A DNA stretch of 64,000 nucleotides from the NCBI RefSeq assembly GCF_014256275.1, contig NZ_JACCFE010000002.1:3824001-3888000 (forward strand), written 5' to 3'. The DNA is from Rhodococcus sp. 4CII (GTDB lineage Bacteria > Actinomycetota > Actinomycetes > Mycobacteriales > Mycobacteriaceae). The position numbers were made by a program, and so were the translations under genes. This document shows positions 34,650 through 43,621 of the stretch, one piece after another. Each line of letters begins with the position of its first letter. Position 1 is the first letter of the stretch. A model generated the notes under the pieces. It saw only the letters and a program-made list of their open reading frames with translations, searched no databases and was not told where the DNA came from.

Positions 34650-35296
34650 GAATCGCCGGCACCGCCCTACTGACGGCCCCACCGGAGGCCGTGTACGACA
34701 ACCTGCAGGACGGAAAGGTCCTCGCGGCGACCATCCCCGGGGTGCAGTCCCTCGAACAACTCAGCGACAACCACTACAAGTTGTCGATCACCGCGGGCGT
34801 CGCGTCGATCAAGGGCACCTATGACGGCGAAGTGATTCTGTCGCAGCAGAATCGGCCCCAATCGTTCGTGATGACGGCGTCCGGGGCCGGTGCCCCCGGC
34901 ACCGTGAAGGCCGACGTGACGGTGCGGCTCGAGGAACGCGACGGCGGCACCCTGCTCAGCTACGACGCGGACGCCGTCGTCGGCGGCATGGTCGGCGGTG
35001 TCGGGCAGCGGATGATCACCGGGGTGGCGAAGAAGATGGCCGGGGTGTTCTTCAAGGGCATCGACGGTGTGATCGCCAACGGCATCCCGGCGGCCGAGGT
35101 CGCCGCGGTCGCGGGTGAGGCGCCTGCGGTCGCCGGCACCTCCGCGGCAGTCCCGGTTCCGGCGGCCGCCACCACGCGGGTGCCCGAGGGCGCCTCCACG
35201 ACAATCGTTCTCGCGTCGGCCGCACTGGGCGCCGGCATCGCCCTGGCCGGTGTGCTCGTCGGCGGCATACTCGTCCGGGGCACCTGCTCGAAGTAG
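34646..35296 (+). CDS. coxG: CoxG-family SRPBCC protein with C-terminal membrane anchor
   Basis: A 216-residue protein. The N-terminal SRPBCC/CoxG domain (about 1-145: MRIAGTALLTAPPEAVYDNL, PGVQSLEQLSDNHYKLSI) is followed by an Ala/Pro-rich linker and one transmembrane helix (about 185-210, VLASAALGAGIALAGVLVGG). In carboxydotrophs CoxG anchors the CO dehydrogenase to the membrane. Here it should recruit the Mo-hydroxylase, linking it to respiration. It overlaps the large-subunit stop by ATGA and ends the operon; a hairpin follows 20 bases on. Confidence 0.9.
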   Translation: MRIAGTALLTAPPEAVYDNLQDGKVLAATIPGVQSLEQLSDNHYKLSITAGVASIKGTYDGEVILSQQNRPQSFVMTASGAGAPGTVKADVTVRLEERDGGTLLSYDADAVVGGMVGGVGQRMITGVAKKMAGVFFKGIDGVIANGIPAAEVAAVAGEAPAVAGTSAAVPVPAAATTRVPEGASTTIVLASAALGAGIALAGVLVGGILVRGTCSK

Positions 35297-35316
35297 CTCC
35301 CGCACTCCCCGTCCCA

Positions 35317-35348
35317 CAGCACCCCGAACCCTGCGGTTCGGGGTGCTG
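35317..35348. terminator. Hairpin terminator after coxG
   Basis: A perfect 14-base stem CAGCACCCCGAACC / GGTTCGGGGTGCTG with a CTGC loop. It separates the Mo-hydroxylase operon from the hydantoinase genes, which start 130 bases later and must have their own promoter or rely on readthrough. Confidence 0.82.
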
Positions 35349-35477
35349 CCGTCTGTCCGGGTCGACGGGGCGTGGGCAGCGCCGAACGAGGACCGGCGAG
35401 TTCGGCGAAATGTGACAAAGAAACCGGGCGGCGGACGCGGTGCAATTGCAGTACGCGAGACGAGCCCAGGAGGAATC

Positions 35478-37580
35478 GTGGAATCCAGAAAGATTCGGGT
35501 CGGTATCGACACCGGAGGAACATTCACTGACGTCGTGGCTGTGGACGAGGAGTCCGGAGCCGTCGTCACCACCAAGACACCCTCGACGCCCGCCGACCCG
35601 GCACAGGGATTCCTCACCGGAATCGAGAAGGTGCTCGCCAAGCTCGGCGAGACCGGTGACGCGATCGGCGCCGTCAGCCATGGCACCACCGTCGCCACCA
35701 ACAAACTCCTCGAAGGCAAGGTCGAGAACCTCGGATTCATCACCACCGAGGGCTACGAGCACGTCCTCGAGATCGCCCGCCAGTCCGTCCCCGACGGCTA
35801 CGGCAACTCCTACTTCTGGGTCAAGCCCGACCGCATCGTCCCCGCCGACCGCGTCCGCACCATCGGCGGCCGGCTCGCGTTCGACGGCAGCGAGATCCGC
35901 CCCCTCGTCGAGGACGACGTCCGCAAGGCCGCCCGCTTCTTCGCCGAGCGCGGCATCCGCACCATCGGCGTGTGCCTCATGCACTCCTACGCCAACCCGA
36001 GCCACGAGCGCCGCGTACGCGACATCCTCCTCGAGGAATACCCCGAGGCCACGGTGAGCATCTCCAGCCAGGTGCTGCGCGAGTACCGCGAATACGAGCG
36101 GTCCATCACCACGCTCGTCGACGCCGCGGTGAAGCCGAACATCCGCAACTACGTGAACAACATCGCGAACCGGCTGCGCGAATTCTCCTCCGACGAGGGC
36201 GAGGCCCGCGACATCCCGTTCTACGTGATGAAGTCGAACGGCGGTGTGCTCTCCGCCAAGGAGGTCGTGCACCAGCCGATCACGACGGTGCTGTCCGGCC
36301 CGGCGGCCGGCGCCCTCGGTGCCGCGCTCATCGCGAGTGTCGCCGGTGTCGAGCAGGTCCTCACGTGCGACGGCGGCGGAACGTCCACCGACGTGACCGT
36401 CGTGGTGAAGGGGGAGCCCGCGCTCACCACCGAGGGCCGGGTGGGGGCGTACCCGTCGAAGATCCCGATGATCGACGTCGTCACCGTCGGCGCCGGCGGC
36501 GGCTCCATCGCCTGGCAGACCCCCGAGGGCACGCTGCGCGTCGGACCGCAGTCGGCGGGCGCCGACCCCGGCCCGCTCTGCTACGGCAAGGGCGGCAACG
36601 AGCCGACGATCACCGACGCCCACGTGCTGCTCGGCCGGATTCCACCCCACCTGCTCGGCGGCGAGATCCCCCTCGACACCGAACTGGCCCGCAAGGGCGT
36701 CGAGCAGCTCGCGCACCAGCTGAAGCTCGACTTCGAGGCGTGCGCCACCGGCATCCTCGAGGTGTCGGCGTGGAACCAGGCCAACGCGCTGCGGCAGATC
36801 ACGGTCAAGCGCGGCCTCGACGTCCGCGACTTCACCCTCGTCACGTTCGGCGGATCCGGTTCGCTGCTCGCCTGCCGGCTCGTCGACATCCTCGGGCTCA
36901 AGGACGTCCTGATCCCGCTGAACCCGGGCAACGTGTCCGCCTTCGGGTTGCTCACGGTCGACGTCCGCAACGACTACGTGCAGACCCACGTCTGCAGGCA
37001 CGACCGCCTGGAGATCGGCGACCTGCAGACGGGGCTGGACGCGCTGGCCGCCGAAGCGGAACGCGCACTCGCCGACGAGGGCTTCGGCGAGGCGGAGCGC
37101 AAGTACGCGCGCTCGGCCGACCTGCGCTACCTCGGGCAGGCGTTCGAGGTGCGGGTGCCAGTCGGTGACGGTCCGGTCACCCAGGAGCTGATGGACGAGG
37201 CCGCGGAGCGGTTCCACCAGGCACACCAGGAGCTGTACGGCTACGACTTCCGCGGCGACCCGCACCAGCACGTCGAGTGGGTCAACCTGCGCGTCAGCGG
37301 CATCGGCCCGATCAAGCGCCCGACGCTGAACGAGATCGCGGCCGGCACCGGCGCCGAGTCCGCGGTGACCGGGACCCGTCCGGCGTACTTCGACGAGTGG
37401 GTCACCACCCAGGTCTACGACCGGGCCCGGCTCGGCGCGGGCGACGTGCTCGAGGGCCCCGCGGTGATCGAGGAATTCAGTTCCACCATCCCCGTGCACC
37501 CCGGTTTCCAGGCGCGGATCGACACCTTCGGAAACATCCGCATCACCAAGATCGCCGACTCGAACGGAGCGAACCGATGA
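35478..37580 (+). CDS. hyuA: Hydantoinase/oxoprolinase family protein, subunit A
   Basis: A 700-residue HyuA-type protein with ASKHA-like ATP-binding motifs: GIDTGGTFTDVVAVD at residue 9, TCDGGGTSTDVTVV mid-protein, and the C-terminal VTFGGSGSLLACRL. It pairs with HyuB to form ATP-dependent amidohydrolases of cyclic imides (N-methylhydantoin, hydantoin, 5-oxoproline). Some relatives are ATP-dependent carboxylases of acetone or acetophenone. Start GTG 35478 has CAGGAGG at proper spacing. Because pxpABC for 5-oxoproline exists elsewhere in the window, another ring is the likelier substrate here. Confidence 0.9.
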   Translation: MESRKIRVGIDTGGTFTDVVAVDEESGAVVTTKTPSTPADPAQGFLTGIEKVLAKLGETGDAIGAVSHGTTVATNKLLEGKVENLGFITTEGYEHVLEIARQSVPDGYGNSYFWVKPDRIVPADRVRTIGGRLAFDGSEIRPLVEDDVRKAARFFAERGIRTIGVCLMHSYANPSHERRVRDILLEEYPEATVSISSQVLREYREYERSITTLVDAAVKPNIRNYVNNIANRLREFSSDEGEARDIPFYVMKSNGGVLSAKEVVHQPITTVLSGPAAGALGAALIASVAGVEQVLTCDGGGTSTDVTVVVKGEPALTTEGRVGAYPSKIPMIDVVTVGAGGGSIAWQTPEGTLRVGPQSAGADPGPLCYGKGGNEPTITDAHVLLGRIPPHLLGGEIPLDTELARKGVEQLAHQLKLDFEACATGILEVSAWNQANALRQITVKRGLDVRDFTLVTFGGSGSLLACRLVDILGLKDVLIPLNPGNVSAFGLLTVDVRNDYVQTHVCRHDRLEIGDLQTGLDALAAEAERALADEGFGEAERKYARSADLRYLGQAFEVRVPVGDGPVTQELMDEAAERFHQAHQELYGYDFRGDPHQHVEWVNLRVSGIGPIKRPTLNEIAAGTGAESAVTGTRPAYFDEWVTTQVYDRARLGAGDVLEGPAVIEEFSSTIPVHPGFQARIDTFGNIRITKIADSNGANR

Positions 37581-39526
37581 CCGTCACCACCGAACCCGTT
37601 GCAGTGCAGGCGGTCAAGCCTTACCGGCTGACACCGGTCGACGGAACGACACCCGACCCGGTGCTGGTCGAGATCGTCGCCGGCTACCTCGCCAGCGTCG
37701 AGATGGAGGTCGAGACGTCGATCTCGCGGACCTCGCGGTCTCCGATGATCCGCGACGCGCACGACTTCCGCGCCGGCATCCACGACCGCAACCTCCGGAA
37801 GCTCACGGGACGTTCGTACTCGGCGCTGGTGCACCCGGTGGCGCGGGACTTCCCGCTCGACACGATGAAGCCCGGCGACGTCTACTTCCACAACGACGTC
37901 TACCTGTCCGAGGGCGGCATCGGCCACCTCCCCGACCTGTGCGTCACCGTCCCGGTGTTCGCGACGCGGCCGGGCGACGCGGAACCGTCCGTCGTCGCGT
38001 TCGTGCAGGCGTTCGGCCACCACGACGACATCGGCGGCTGCTGCCCCGGATCGATGCCGTCGGGCGCGACGACGGTGTACGAGGAAGGCCTGATGGTCCC
38101 GCCGATCAAGCTGTGGGATCAGGGTGTGCCCAACGAGGCCGCGCTGCGCATCATGACCCGCAACTCGCGGATGCCCGACGCGCTGGCCGCCGACCTCGAC
38201 GCCGAGTGCTCGGCCTGCCTCATGGGCGCCCGCCGCCTCACCGAGCTGTTCGAGCGGTACGGCTGCGACACCGTCGAGGCGTGCTTCGACGCGATGATGG
38301 ACGCGACCACCGAGACGTACCGGCGGGAGATCCTCAGCAAGATCCCGAAGGGCGAATACACGTGGGAGGACTACGCCGAACACGACGGCGTCGACGAGCC
38401 CATGCTGCACCGCCAGCGGATCACGCTCACCAAGACCGGACCGGAGGACGAGGGCGGCGAACGCCTCATCCTCGACTTCAACGGCACCGGACCGCAGGCC
38501 AAGGGTCCCATCAACCACTGCGGCGACTACGCCGACGGCAACTTCCTCATCAAGTGGCTGGCGCCGATCCTGCGCAACCTCGCCGACAGTCCCGAGCGGA
38601 TGGCGGAACTCGACGTCAACGAGGGCGTCGTGCCGTTGATCGAGATGAAGTTCCCGGAGAAGGGGACGCTGATCACCCCGATCTTCCCGGCGCCCACCAA
38701 CGCCCGGACGTTCGTGATCCTGCGCCTGCTCGGTGTGCTCGCCGGTGTCGTCGCGAAGGCCGTCGACGGGAACATGCCCGCCGATCAGGAGACCATCCGG
38801 TACACGGGTGTGTACGGCGAGGACTTCGACGGCCACTCGTACCTGATGCGCGAGGTGCTCGGCGGCGGCTCCGGCGGCCGGCACTACGCGGACGGGGAGG
38901 ACACCATCCACGTCGTTCCCGACTCCCGGAACCTGCCGACCGAGTTCACCGAGAGCCGGTTCCCGTTCATCGTCGAGAAGCTGGGCCTGGCGAAGGATTC
39001 CGGCGGCGCCGGGCGCTACCGCGGCGGCCTCGGCTACGAGAAGCACATCCGGATGCTCAAGGACGCGAACTTCATGTCCATCGCCGACCGGTCCATCCTC
39101 TCCTGCTGGGGAGTGAAGGGCGGCAAGGCCGGACGCCCCTTCTCCGTGGTCCTGGACCCGGGCGGCCCGAACGAGCGCGAGTTCGACGCGCTGACCGACG
39201 CCGAACCGATCAAGGCCGGCGAGGTGGTGCGCATCCGCACCACCGGCGGCGGCGGCTGGGGCGACCCGCTCGACCGCCCGGTGGAGGAAGTCGTCCGGGA
39301 CGTGCTGTGGGGCAAGGTGTCCGCGGAGGGCGCACGGCTCGACTACGGTGTGGTGCTGGCCTCGTCGACCGAGGAACCGGTCGCGGACGTGGACGCTACC
39401 GAGGCGCTGCGTGAGCAGATGCGCACCGACCGCGGCCTGGACGAGCCGTTCTTCGACCGCGGTCCCGGGTACGAACGTCTGTCCGGCGGTGCGAAGTTCG
39501 CCGAATTCGACTTCATCGACCGGTGA
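37577..39526 (+). CDS. hyuB: Hydantoinase/oxoprolinase family protein, subunit B
   Basis: A 649-residue HyuB-type subunit. Typical motifs are PVLVEIVAGYLASVEMEVETS at the start, MKPGDVYFHNDVYLSEGG, HHDDIGGCCPGSMPSGAT, and the late GGSGG and GAGRYRGGLGYEKHI. It is slightly longer than the common 550-600 residues, with an added C-terminal acidic tail. The start ATG overlaps the subunit A stop (ATGA), so the two are made together. It is cytoplasmic and catalyses ring opening with subunit A. Confidence 0.9.
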   Translation: MTVTTEPVAVQAVKPYRLTPVDGTTPDPVLVEIVAGYLASVEMEVETSISRTSRSPMIRDAHDFRAGIHDRNLRKLTGRSYSALVHPVARDFPLDTMKPGDVYFHNDVYLSEGGIGHLPDLCVTVPVFATRPGDAEPSVVAFVQAFGHHDDIGGCCPGSMPSGATTVYEEGLMVPPIKLWDQGVPNEAALRIMTRNSRMPDALAADLDAECSACLMGARRLTELFERYGCDTVEACFDAMMDATTETYRREILSKIPKGEYTWEDYAEHDGVDEPMLHRQRITLTKTGPEDEGGERLILDFNGTGPQAKGPINHCGDYADGNFLIKWLAPILRNLADSPERMAELDVNEGVVPLIEMKFPEKGTLITPIFPAPTNARTFVILRLLGVLAGVVAKAVDGNMPADQETIRYTGVYGEDFDGHSYLMREVLGGGSGGRHYADGEDTIHVVPDSRNLPTEFTESRFPFIVEKLGLAKDSGGAGRYRGGLGYEKHIRMLKDANFMSIADRSILSCWGVKGGKAGRPFSVVLDPGGPNEREFDALTDAEPIKAGEVVRIRTTGGGGWGDPLDRPVEEVVRDVLWGKVSAEGARLDYGVVLASSTEEPVADVDATEALREQMRTDRGLDEPFFDRGPGYERLSGGAKFAEFDFIDR

Positions 39527-39530
39527 TCCG

Positions 39531-40331
39531 ATGACCGGGTTCCTCTCCCGCGGCGCCGAGATCGCCGTCGTCGGCGCCGCGGGGAAGACCGGAGCCGCCG
39601 TCGTCGCGGCGCTCGAGGGACTCGCCGACGTACGCCGGGTGGTGCACACCGCCCGGCGTCCCGGCGATGTTGCGGTCGACCTCGACACCGGCGCGGGTCT
39701 GGTCGAGGCGCTGTCTGGGTGCCGGGGCGTGTACGTCATCGCGCCCAACGTGCATCCCGACGAGCCGGCGATCGTGCGGCGTGTTCTCGCGGCCGCCGCC
39801 GATACCGGCGTCGAGCATGTCGTCTACCACTCCGTGGCGTGGCCGTACACCCCGGCGATGCCCCACCACGTCGACAAGGCGGTGTGCGAGGACCTCCTGC
39901 GGACCTCCGGACTGCGATGGACCGTCCTGCAACCGTGCGCCTACGTCGAGAACTTCGGTGCGGTCCTGGACGGTTCGGCAAGCACCGTCGAACTGCCCTA
40001 CAGTCCCGACGCGACGTTCTCGTTCGTCCGGCTCGCCGACGTCGCGGAGGTGGCCGCGCGAGTGCTGGTGGAGGGCCCCGACATTCACCACGGCGCCACC
40101 TACGAACTCGGCGGCCCGGAGCCCCTCAGCGTGCGGGATCTGTGCGACCGGGCGAGTGTTCCGGTGTCGGTGAAGCAGGTGCCGGTCACCGAGTGGATGT
40201 CGCGGCACAGTCGCGACCTCACGGCCGACGGTCGTGCGCGATTGTCCGCGATGTTCGAGTTCTACGACCGGCACGGCTTCGTCGCGGGCAACGCCGTGTT
40301 CGAGTCGCTGCTGGGTCGCCCTCCCACGTGA
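39531..40331 (+). CDS. NmrA-like NAD(P)-binding atypical short-chain dehydrogenase
   Basis: A 266-residue Rossmann protein: AEIAVVGAAGKTGAAVVAAL at residue 8, then VYHSVAWPYTPAMPHH and LRWTVLQPCAYVENF. The GAxGxTG glycine pattern and the absence of the YxxxK catalytic pair place it with the NmrA/HSCARG atypical SDR proteins, which are redox sensors or isomerase-like enzymes. It begins four bases after hyuB, so it belongs to that operon. Its role in the pathway is not clear. Confidence 0.82.
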   Translation: MTGFLSRGAEIAVVGAAGKTGAAVVAALEGLADVRRVVHTARRPGDVAVDLDTGAGLVEALSGCRGVYVIAPNVHPDEPAIVRRVLAAAADTGVEHVVYHSVAWPYTPAMPHHVDKAVCEDLLRTSGLRWTVLQPCAYVENFGAVLDGSASTVELPYSPDATFSFVRLADVAEVAARVLVEGPDIHHGATYELGGPEPLSVRDLCDRASVPVSVKQVPVTEWMSRHSRDLTADGRARLSAMFEFYDRHGFVAGNAVFESLLGRPPT

Positions 40332-40364
40332 GCGGCAAAGCGTGCCGGGCACACTTTGCCGCTC
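40330..40364. terminator. Intergenic hairpin, type 2, between convergent genes
   Basis: An 11-base stem GAGCGGCAAAG / CTTTGCCGCTC (40330-40340, 40354-40364) continues inside as GTGC/GCAC after one mismatch. It starts inside the stop codon of the NmrA-like gene and sits before the stop of phoX. A related hairpin with GAGTGGC / GCCACTC arms is at 60137-60170. Confidence 0.75.
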
Positions 40365-40373
40365 GCCTGTGGG

Positions 40374-42443
40374 TCAGACGCCGATCCGGCCGCCCGACTT
40401 CCACACCGCCACGACCGCGGGACGGGGCTGCGCATCGCCGCCGTCGGGCCAGTGTGACGCCGGGTTGTCGGCGCTCGCGTCGTCCAGTTCGCCCGGGTGC
40501 TGCACGCACACCGTGACCCGGTTCTCGCCGACGATCGGCCCGCACGTCTCGGCGCCCTTCGGGACGGTGAGGAACTGCTTGGTCTCGCCGCGGTTCGGGC
40601 CGTCGAGGACCACGCTGAACAGGCCGTCGTTCGACTTCAGTGCGTTGCCGTCGGTGGAGATCCACAGGTTGCCGTGCGGGTCGAACGCCAGGTTGTCGGG
40701 GCAGGAGATCGGGCTGACACTCTCCTTGTCGAAGCCGCCGAAGTAGGTGTCGGCTGCCGTCGGGTCGCCGCACACGAGCAGCAGGTTCCACGTGAACGCG
40801 GTGCCGGCGTGGTCGTCGGTGAGTTCGAGGACCTGTCCGTTCTTGTTGTTGTTCCGCGGGTTGGCCTCGTCGGCGGCCGCCGCACCGTCGACGCCGCGCT
40901 TGGTGTTGTTCGTCAGCGCCACGTACACCTTGCCTGTGGTCGGGCTGGGCTCGAAGTCCTCGGGACGGTCCATCTTGGTGGCACCCACCTTGTCGCCCGC
41001 CTGCCGGGTGAACACCGCCACCTCTTCGGCGCTCATGCCGTCGACGAGCGACTCCCCCTTGCCGTCCTCACCGGTGCGCAGCAGCGGGATCCACTCACCG
41101 GTGCCGTCGAACGCGCCGCTGGACGGCACCGTCCCCGACCCGTCGATCTCGTCCGCCGAGTTGCCGCTGAATTTCGCGACGTACAGGGTGCCCGCATCGA
41201 GCAGCGTCATGTTGTGACGCACCGCGGCCTGGCTGTTGCCGTCCATCGCCTTGCGGCTGGACACGAACTTGTACATGTAGTCGAAACGCTCGTCGTCGCC
41301 GCTGTACGCCACGACGGTGCCGTCGTCGGTGACGTGGATGGTGGCGGCCTCGTGCTTGAACCGGCCCAGCGCGGTGTGCTTGACGGGCGCGGACGTCGCA
41401 TCCCACGGGTTGACCTCGACGACGTAGCCGAAGCGGTTGACCTCGTTCGGCTCCTGGGCGACGTCGAATCGCTTGTCGAAGCGCTCCCATTTGCGTTCGG
41501 AGGCAGCACCTTCCACGCCGTACCGCTTCAGCCGGGCGGCGACGGCGGGGTCGGTGACCAGTTCGGCGTTCGCGAAGTACTGGTTGAAGTTCTCCTCCCC
41601 GGACAGCACCGTGCCCCACGGGGTCACGCCGCCCGAGCAGTTGTTGAGCGTGCCCAGCACCTTCGTGCCGGTCGGATCCGCGGAAGTCTTCAGGAAGTCG
41701 CTGCCCGCGGCGGGACCGGTGACGACGAATTCCGTCGTCGCCGTGATCCGCCGGTTGTACGCTCCGAAGTCGGGAGTGAGTGCACCCGAGGCGGATTCGC
41801 CCTTCACCTGCACCACGGACAGTCCGTGCGCGGCGAGCGCGGTCTGGAACTGCTCCGGCGACGGGTTCTCGGCGTCATAACCCTTGAACATGAACGGTTC
41901 GGTGGTGTATTCGTGGTTGACCACCAGCAGGAAGGTGTTGGGCTGGCCGTCGACCGGCAGCAGCCCGGCGAAGTCGTTGTTGAACCCGAACTGCTGTGCC
42001 TGTGCCTGGGCGGTCTGGTTGTCGAAGTCGAAGGCGGGAGCCCCGGGCAGCACCGGGTCGCCCCAGCGGATCACAACGGCCTGCTCGTACCCCTCGGGGA
42101 CGACGAGCGCGTCCTCGGTGTTGGGGGCGACGGCGTCGAAGTTCGTTCCCGCGGGCGCACTGCCGTTCGAACCGTCTGCAGCGGAGGAGCTTCCGTTGCC
42201 GGAATCGTCCGAGCAGGCCACCAGGGCGGTGCCGGCGCCGACGGCGAGGACGGCCATTCCCGTTCCGCGGAGCATCCCGCGCCGGGACAGGGCGGTGCGG
42301 GCGATGTCACGGAAGTACTCGCCCTGCGACGTGTTGGGGACGTCGTGGGAGCAGGCGTTTCCGCACTTGTACTGGCAAGTGACGGATGCGCGCGAAGACA
42401 CGCCGTCGTGGTTGACGAACAAAGCGAGGGGTTTCGATCTCAC
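40374..42443 (-). CDS. phoX: PhoX-family alkaline phosphatase, Tat-exported lipoprotein
   Basis: A 689-residue PhoX-type phosphatase of the DUF839 family. The N-terminus carries a cysteine cluster (CQYKCGNACSHDVPNTS), then a Tat motif SRRGMLRG and a hydrophobic stretch ending in a lipobox-like ALVACS, so it is probably exported folded and lipid-anchored. Body motifs include NNCSGGVTPWGTVLSGEENF, KHEAATIHVTDDG and CPDNLAFDPHGNLWISTDG. PhoX enzymes release phosphate from monoesters using calcium and iron. The start GTG 42443 lies five bases after GGGAG. A repeated ACGTTC upstream may be a PhoP-type site. Confidence 0.88.
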   Translation of the reverse strand: MRSKPLALFVNHDGVSSRASVTCQYKCGNACSHDVPNTSQGEYFRDIARTALSRRGMLRGTGMAVLAVGAGTALVACSDDSGNGSSSAADGSNGSAPAGTNFDAVAPNTEDALVVPEGYEQAVVIRWGDPVLPGAPAFDFDNQTAQAQAQQFGFNNDFAGLLPVDGQPNTFLLVVNHEYTTEPFMFKGYDAENPSPEQFQTALAAHGLSVVQVKGESASGALTPDFGAYNRRITATTEFVVTGPAAGSDFLKTSADPTGTKVLGTLNNCSGGVTPWGTVLSGEENFNQYFANAELVTDPAVAARLKRYGVEGAASERKWERFDKRFDVAQEPNEVNRFGYVVEVNPWDATSAPVKHTALGRFKHEAATIHVTDDGTVVAYSGDDERFDYMYKFVSSRKAMDGNSQAAVRHNMTLLDAGTLYVAKFSGNSADEIDGSGTVPSSGAFDGTGEWIPLLRTGEDGKGESLVDGMSAEEVAVFTRQAGDKVGATKMDRPEDFEPSPTTGKVYVALTNNTKRGVDGAAAADEANPRNNNKNGQVLELTDDHAGTAFTWNLLLVCGDPTAADTYFGGFDKESVSPISCPDNLAFDPHGNLWISTDGNALKSNDGLFSVVLDGPNRGETKQFLTVPKGAETCGPIVGENRVTVCVQHPGELDDASADNPASHWPDGGDAQPRPAVVAVWKSGGRIGV

Positions 42444-42504
42444 CGTGGCTCCCGATTCGAATTGGACAACTCCGGCACCGTAGAAGTTGCAAGCGAGGGA
42501 AAGG

Positions 42505-42522
42505 GAACGTTTGTATGAACGT
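42505..42522 (-). promoter_or_regulatory. Possible phosphate-control repeat before phoX
   Basis: On the minus strand ACGTTC is repeated with a 12-base period (ACGTTCATACAAACGTTC), about 60 bases before the phoX start. Actinobacterial PHO boxes are direct repeats of GTTCA-like units with an 11-base period. The period here is 12 and the second unit is imperfect, so the call is weak. Confidence 0.28.
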
Positions 42523-42598
42523 GCGGACAACGAGGCGACCCTAAGTCGTGAGGAAATTGCGTCTAGCCAGCAGCCCGGTAGCCGTGCACGATGGATAG

Positions 42599-43621
42599 AT
42601 GGACCCCGTCGAAGCGCTGCGGGAAATTGCGTTCTGGCTGGAGCGCTCGCGCAACGAGGCCCAGAGGATCGCTGTCTTCCGGCGGGCCGCCGACGTGATC
42701 GCGTACTCGACGCCGGAGCAGCTCGCCGACCTCGAGGAGGCCGGCTGGACGGCACCGCCCGACATCGAGTCCGAGCCCGCCGCGATCATCCGTGAGTGCG
42801 CCACCGCGGTGCCGCTGTATCTGCTGTATCTCCGCGGGTCCGCGGAGCCGATCGGGCTCGGCGGAACGGAACTGCTCGAGGCCCTCCGCGGGGATCTGCA
42901 CACCCATTCGGACTGGTCCGACGGCCGGTGCCCGATCCGGGAGATGATGCGCCGGGCCGCCGCGCTGGGTCACGAGTACTGCGCGATCACCGATCACTCG
43001 CCGCGGCTGACCGTCGCGAACGGGCTGTCGTCGGAGCAGCTGCTCACCCAGCTGAACGTGGTCGCGGAACTGAACGTCGAGCTCGCGCCGTTCCGGGTGC
43101 TCACCGGCATCGAGGTCGACATCCTCGTCGACGGTTCCCTCGATCAGGACGACGACCTGCTCGCCGACCTCGACATCGTGGTGGCCAGCGTGCACTCGCA
43201 TCTGGACACCGACCGGGCGACGACGACCAAGCGGATGCTGCAGGCCGTCAAGTCGCCGCACGTCGACGTCCTGGGGCATTGCACCGGCCGGCTCGTCGAG
43301 GGCACCCGGGGACCGCGGCCCGAATCGAAGTTCGATGCGGAACGGGTCTTCGACGCGTGCCGCGAGTACGGCACCGCGGTGGAGATCAACTCCCGCCCCG
43401 AGCGACGAGACCCGCCGGGACGGCTGATCGATCTGGCCCTGAACAGCGGCTGCCTGTTCTCCATCGACACCGACGCGCACACCACCGGTCAGCTCGCGTG
43501 GCAGGGCTACGCCTGCGAGCGGGCCGCCGAACGTGGAGTCGAACCCCCGGACGTCGTGAACACCCTGCCCGTGGAGGAGTTGCTCGACTGGACCCGTCAG
43601 GGCGCCCCGCTTCGGCAATGA
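42599..43621 (+). CDS. PHP-domain phosphoesterase
   Basis: A 340-residue protein. The N-terminal helical region (about 1-95) resembles the helix-hairpin-helix part that precedes PHP domains in family X polymerase-like proteins: LREIAFWLERSRNEAQRI and AYSTPEQLADLEEAG. The PHP domain (about 98-325) has metal motifs GDLHTHSDWSDG, CAITDHSPRL, GIEVDIL, VASVHSHL, VLGHCTGR and IDTDAHT. It should be a metal-dependent phosphatase or nuclease; no polymerase palm domain is present. It overlaps the next gene by ATGA and is divergent from phoX. Confidence 0.85.
   Translation: MDPVEALREIAFWLERSRNEAQRIAVFRRAADVIAYSTPEQLADLEEAGWTAPPDIESEPAAIIRECATAVPLYLLYLRGSAEPIGLGGTELLEALRGDLHTHSDWSDGRCPIREMMRRAAALGHEYCAITDHSPRLTVANGLSSEQLLTQLNVVAELNVELAPFRVLTGIEVDILVDGSLDQDDDLLADLDIVVASVHSHLDTDRATTTKRMLQAVKSPHVDVLGHCTGRLVEGTRGPRPESKFDAERVFDACREYGTAVEINSRPERRDPPGRLIDLALNSGCLFSIDTDAHTTGQLAWQGYACERAAERGVEPPDVVNTLPVEELLDWTRQGAPLRQ

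Noticed and set aside
30596..35296. Aerobic carbon monoxide dehydrogenase (coxMSL) operon
   Set aside because: The gene order and CoxG fit, but the large-subunit loop is PYRGAGR instead of the AYRCSFR of true form I enzymes, so CO oxidation is not supported.
35478..39526. Eukaryotic-type 5-oxoprolinase assigned to hyuA/hyuB
   Set aside because: The window already encodes PxpABC for 5-oxoproline, and the location with a Mo-hydroxylase and nucleobase permease points to a different ring substrate.
40497..42518. 673-residue plus-strand open frame opposite phoX
   Set aside because: It is rich in Gly, Arg and His-Val repeats with no motifs, and mirrors phoX codon bias on the other strand, so it is a GC-driven shadow frame.
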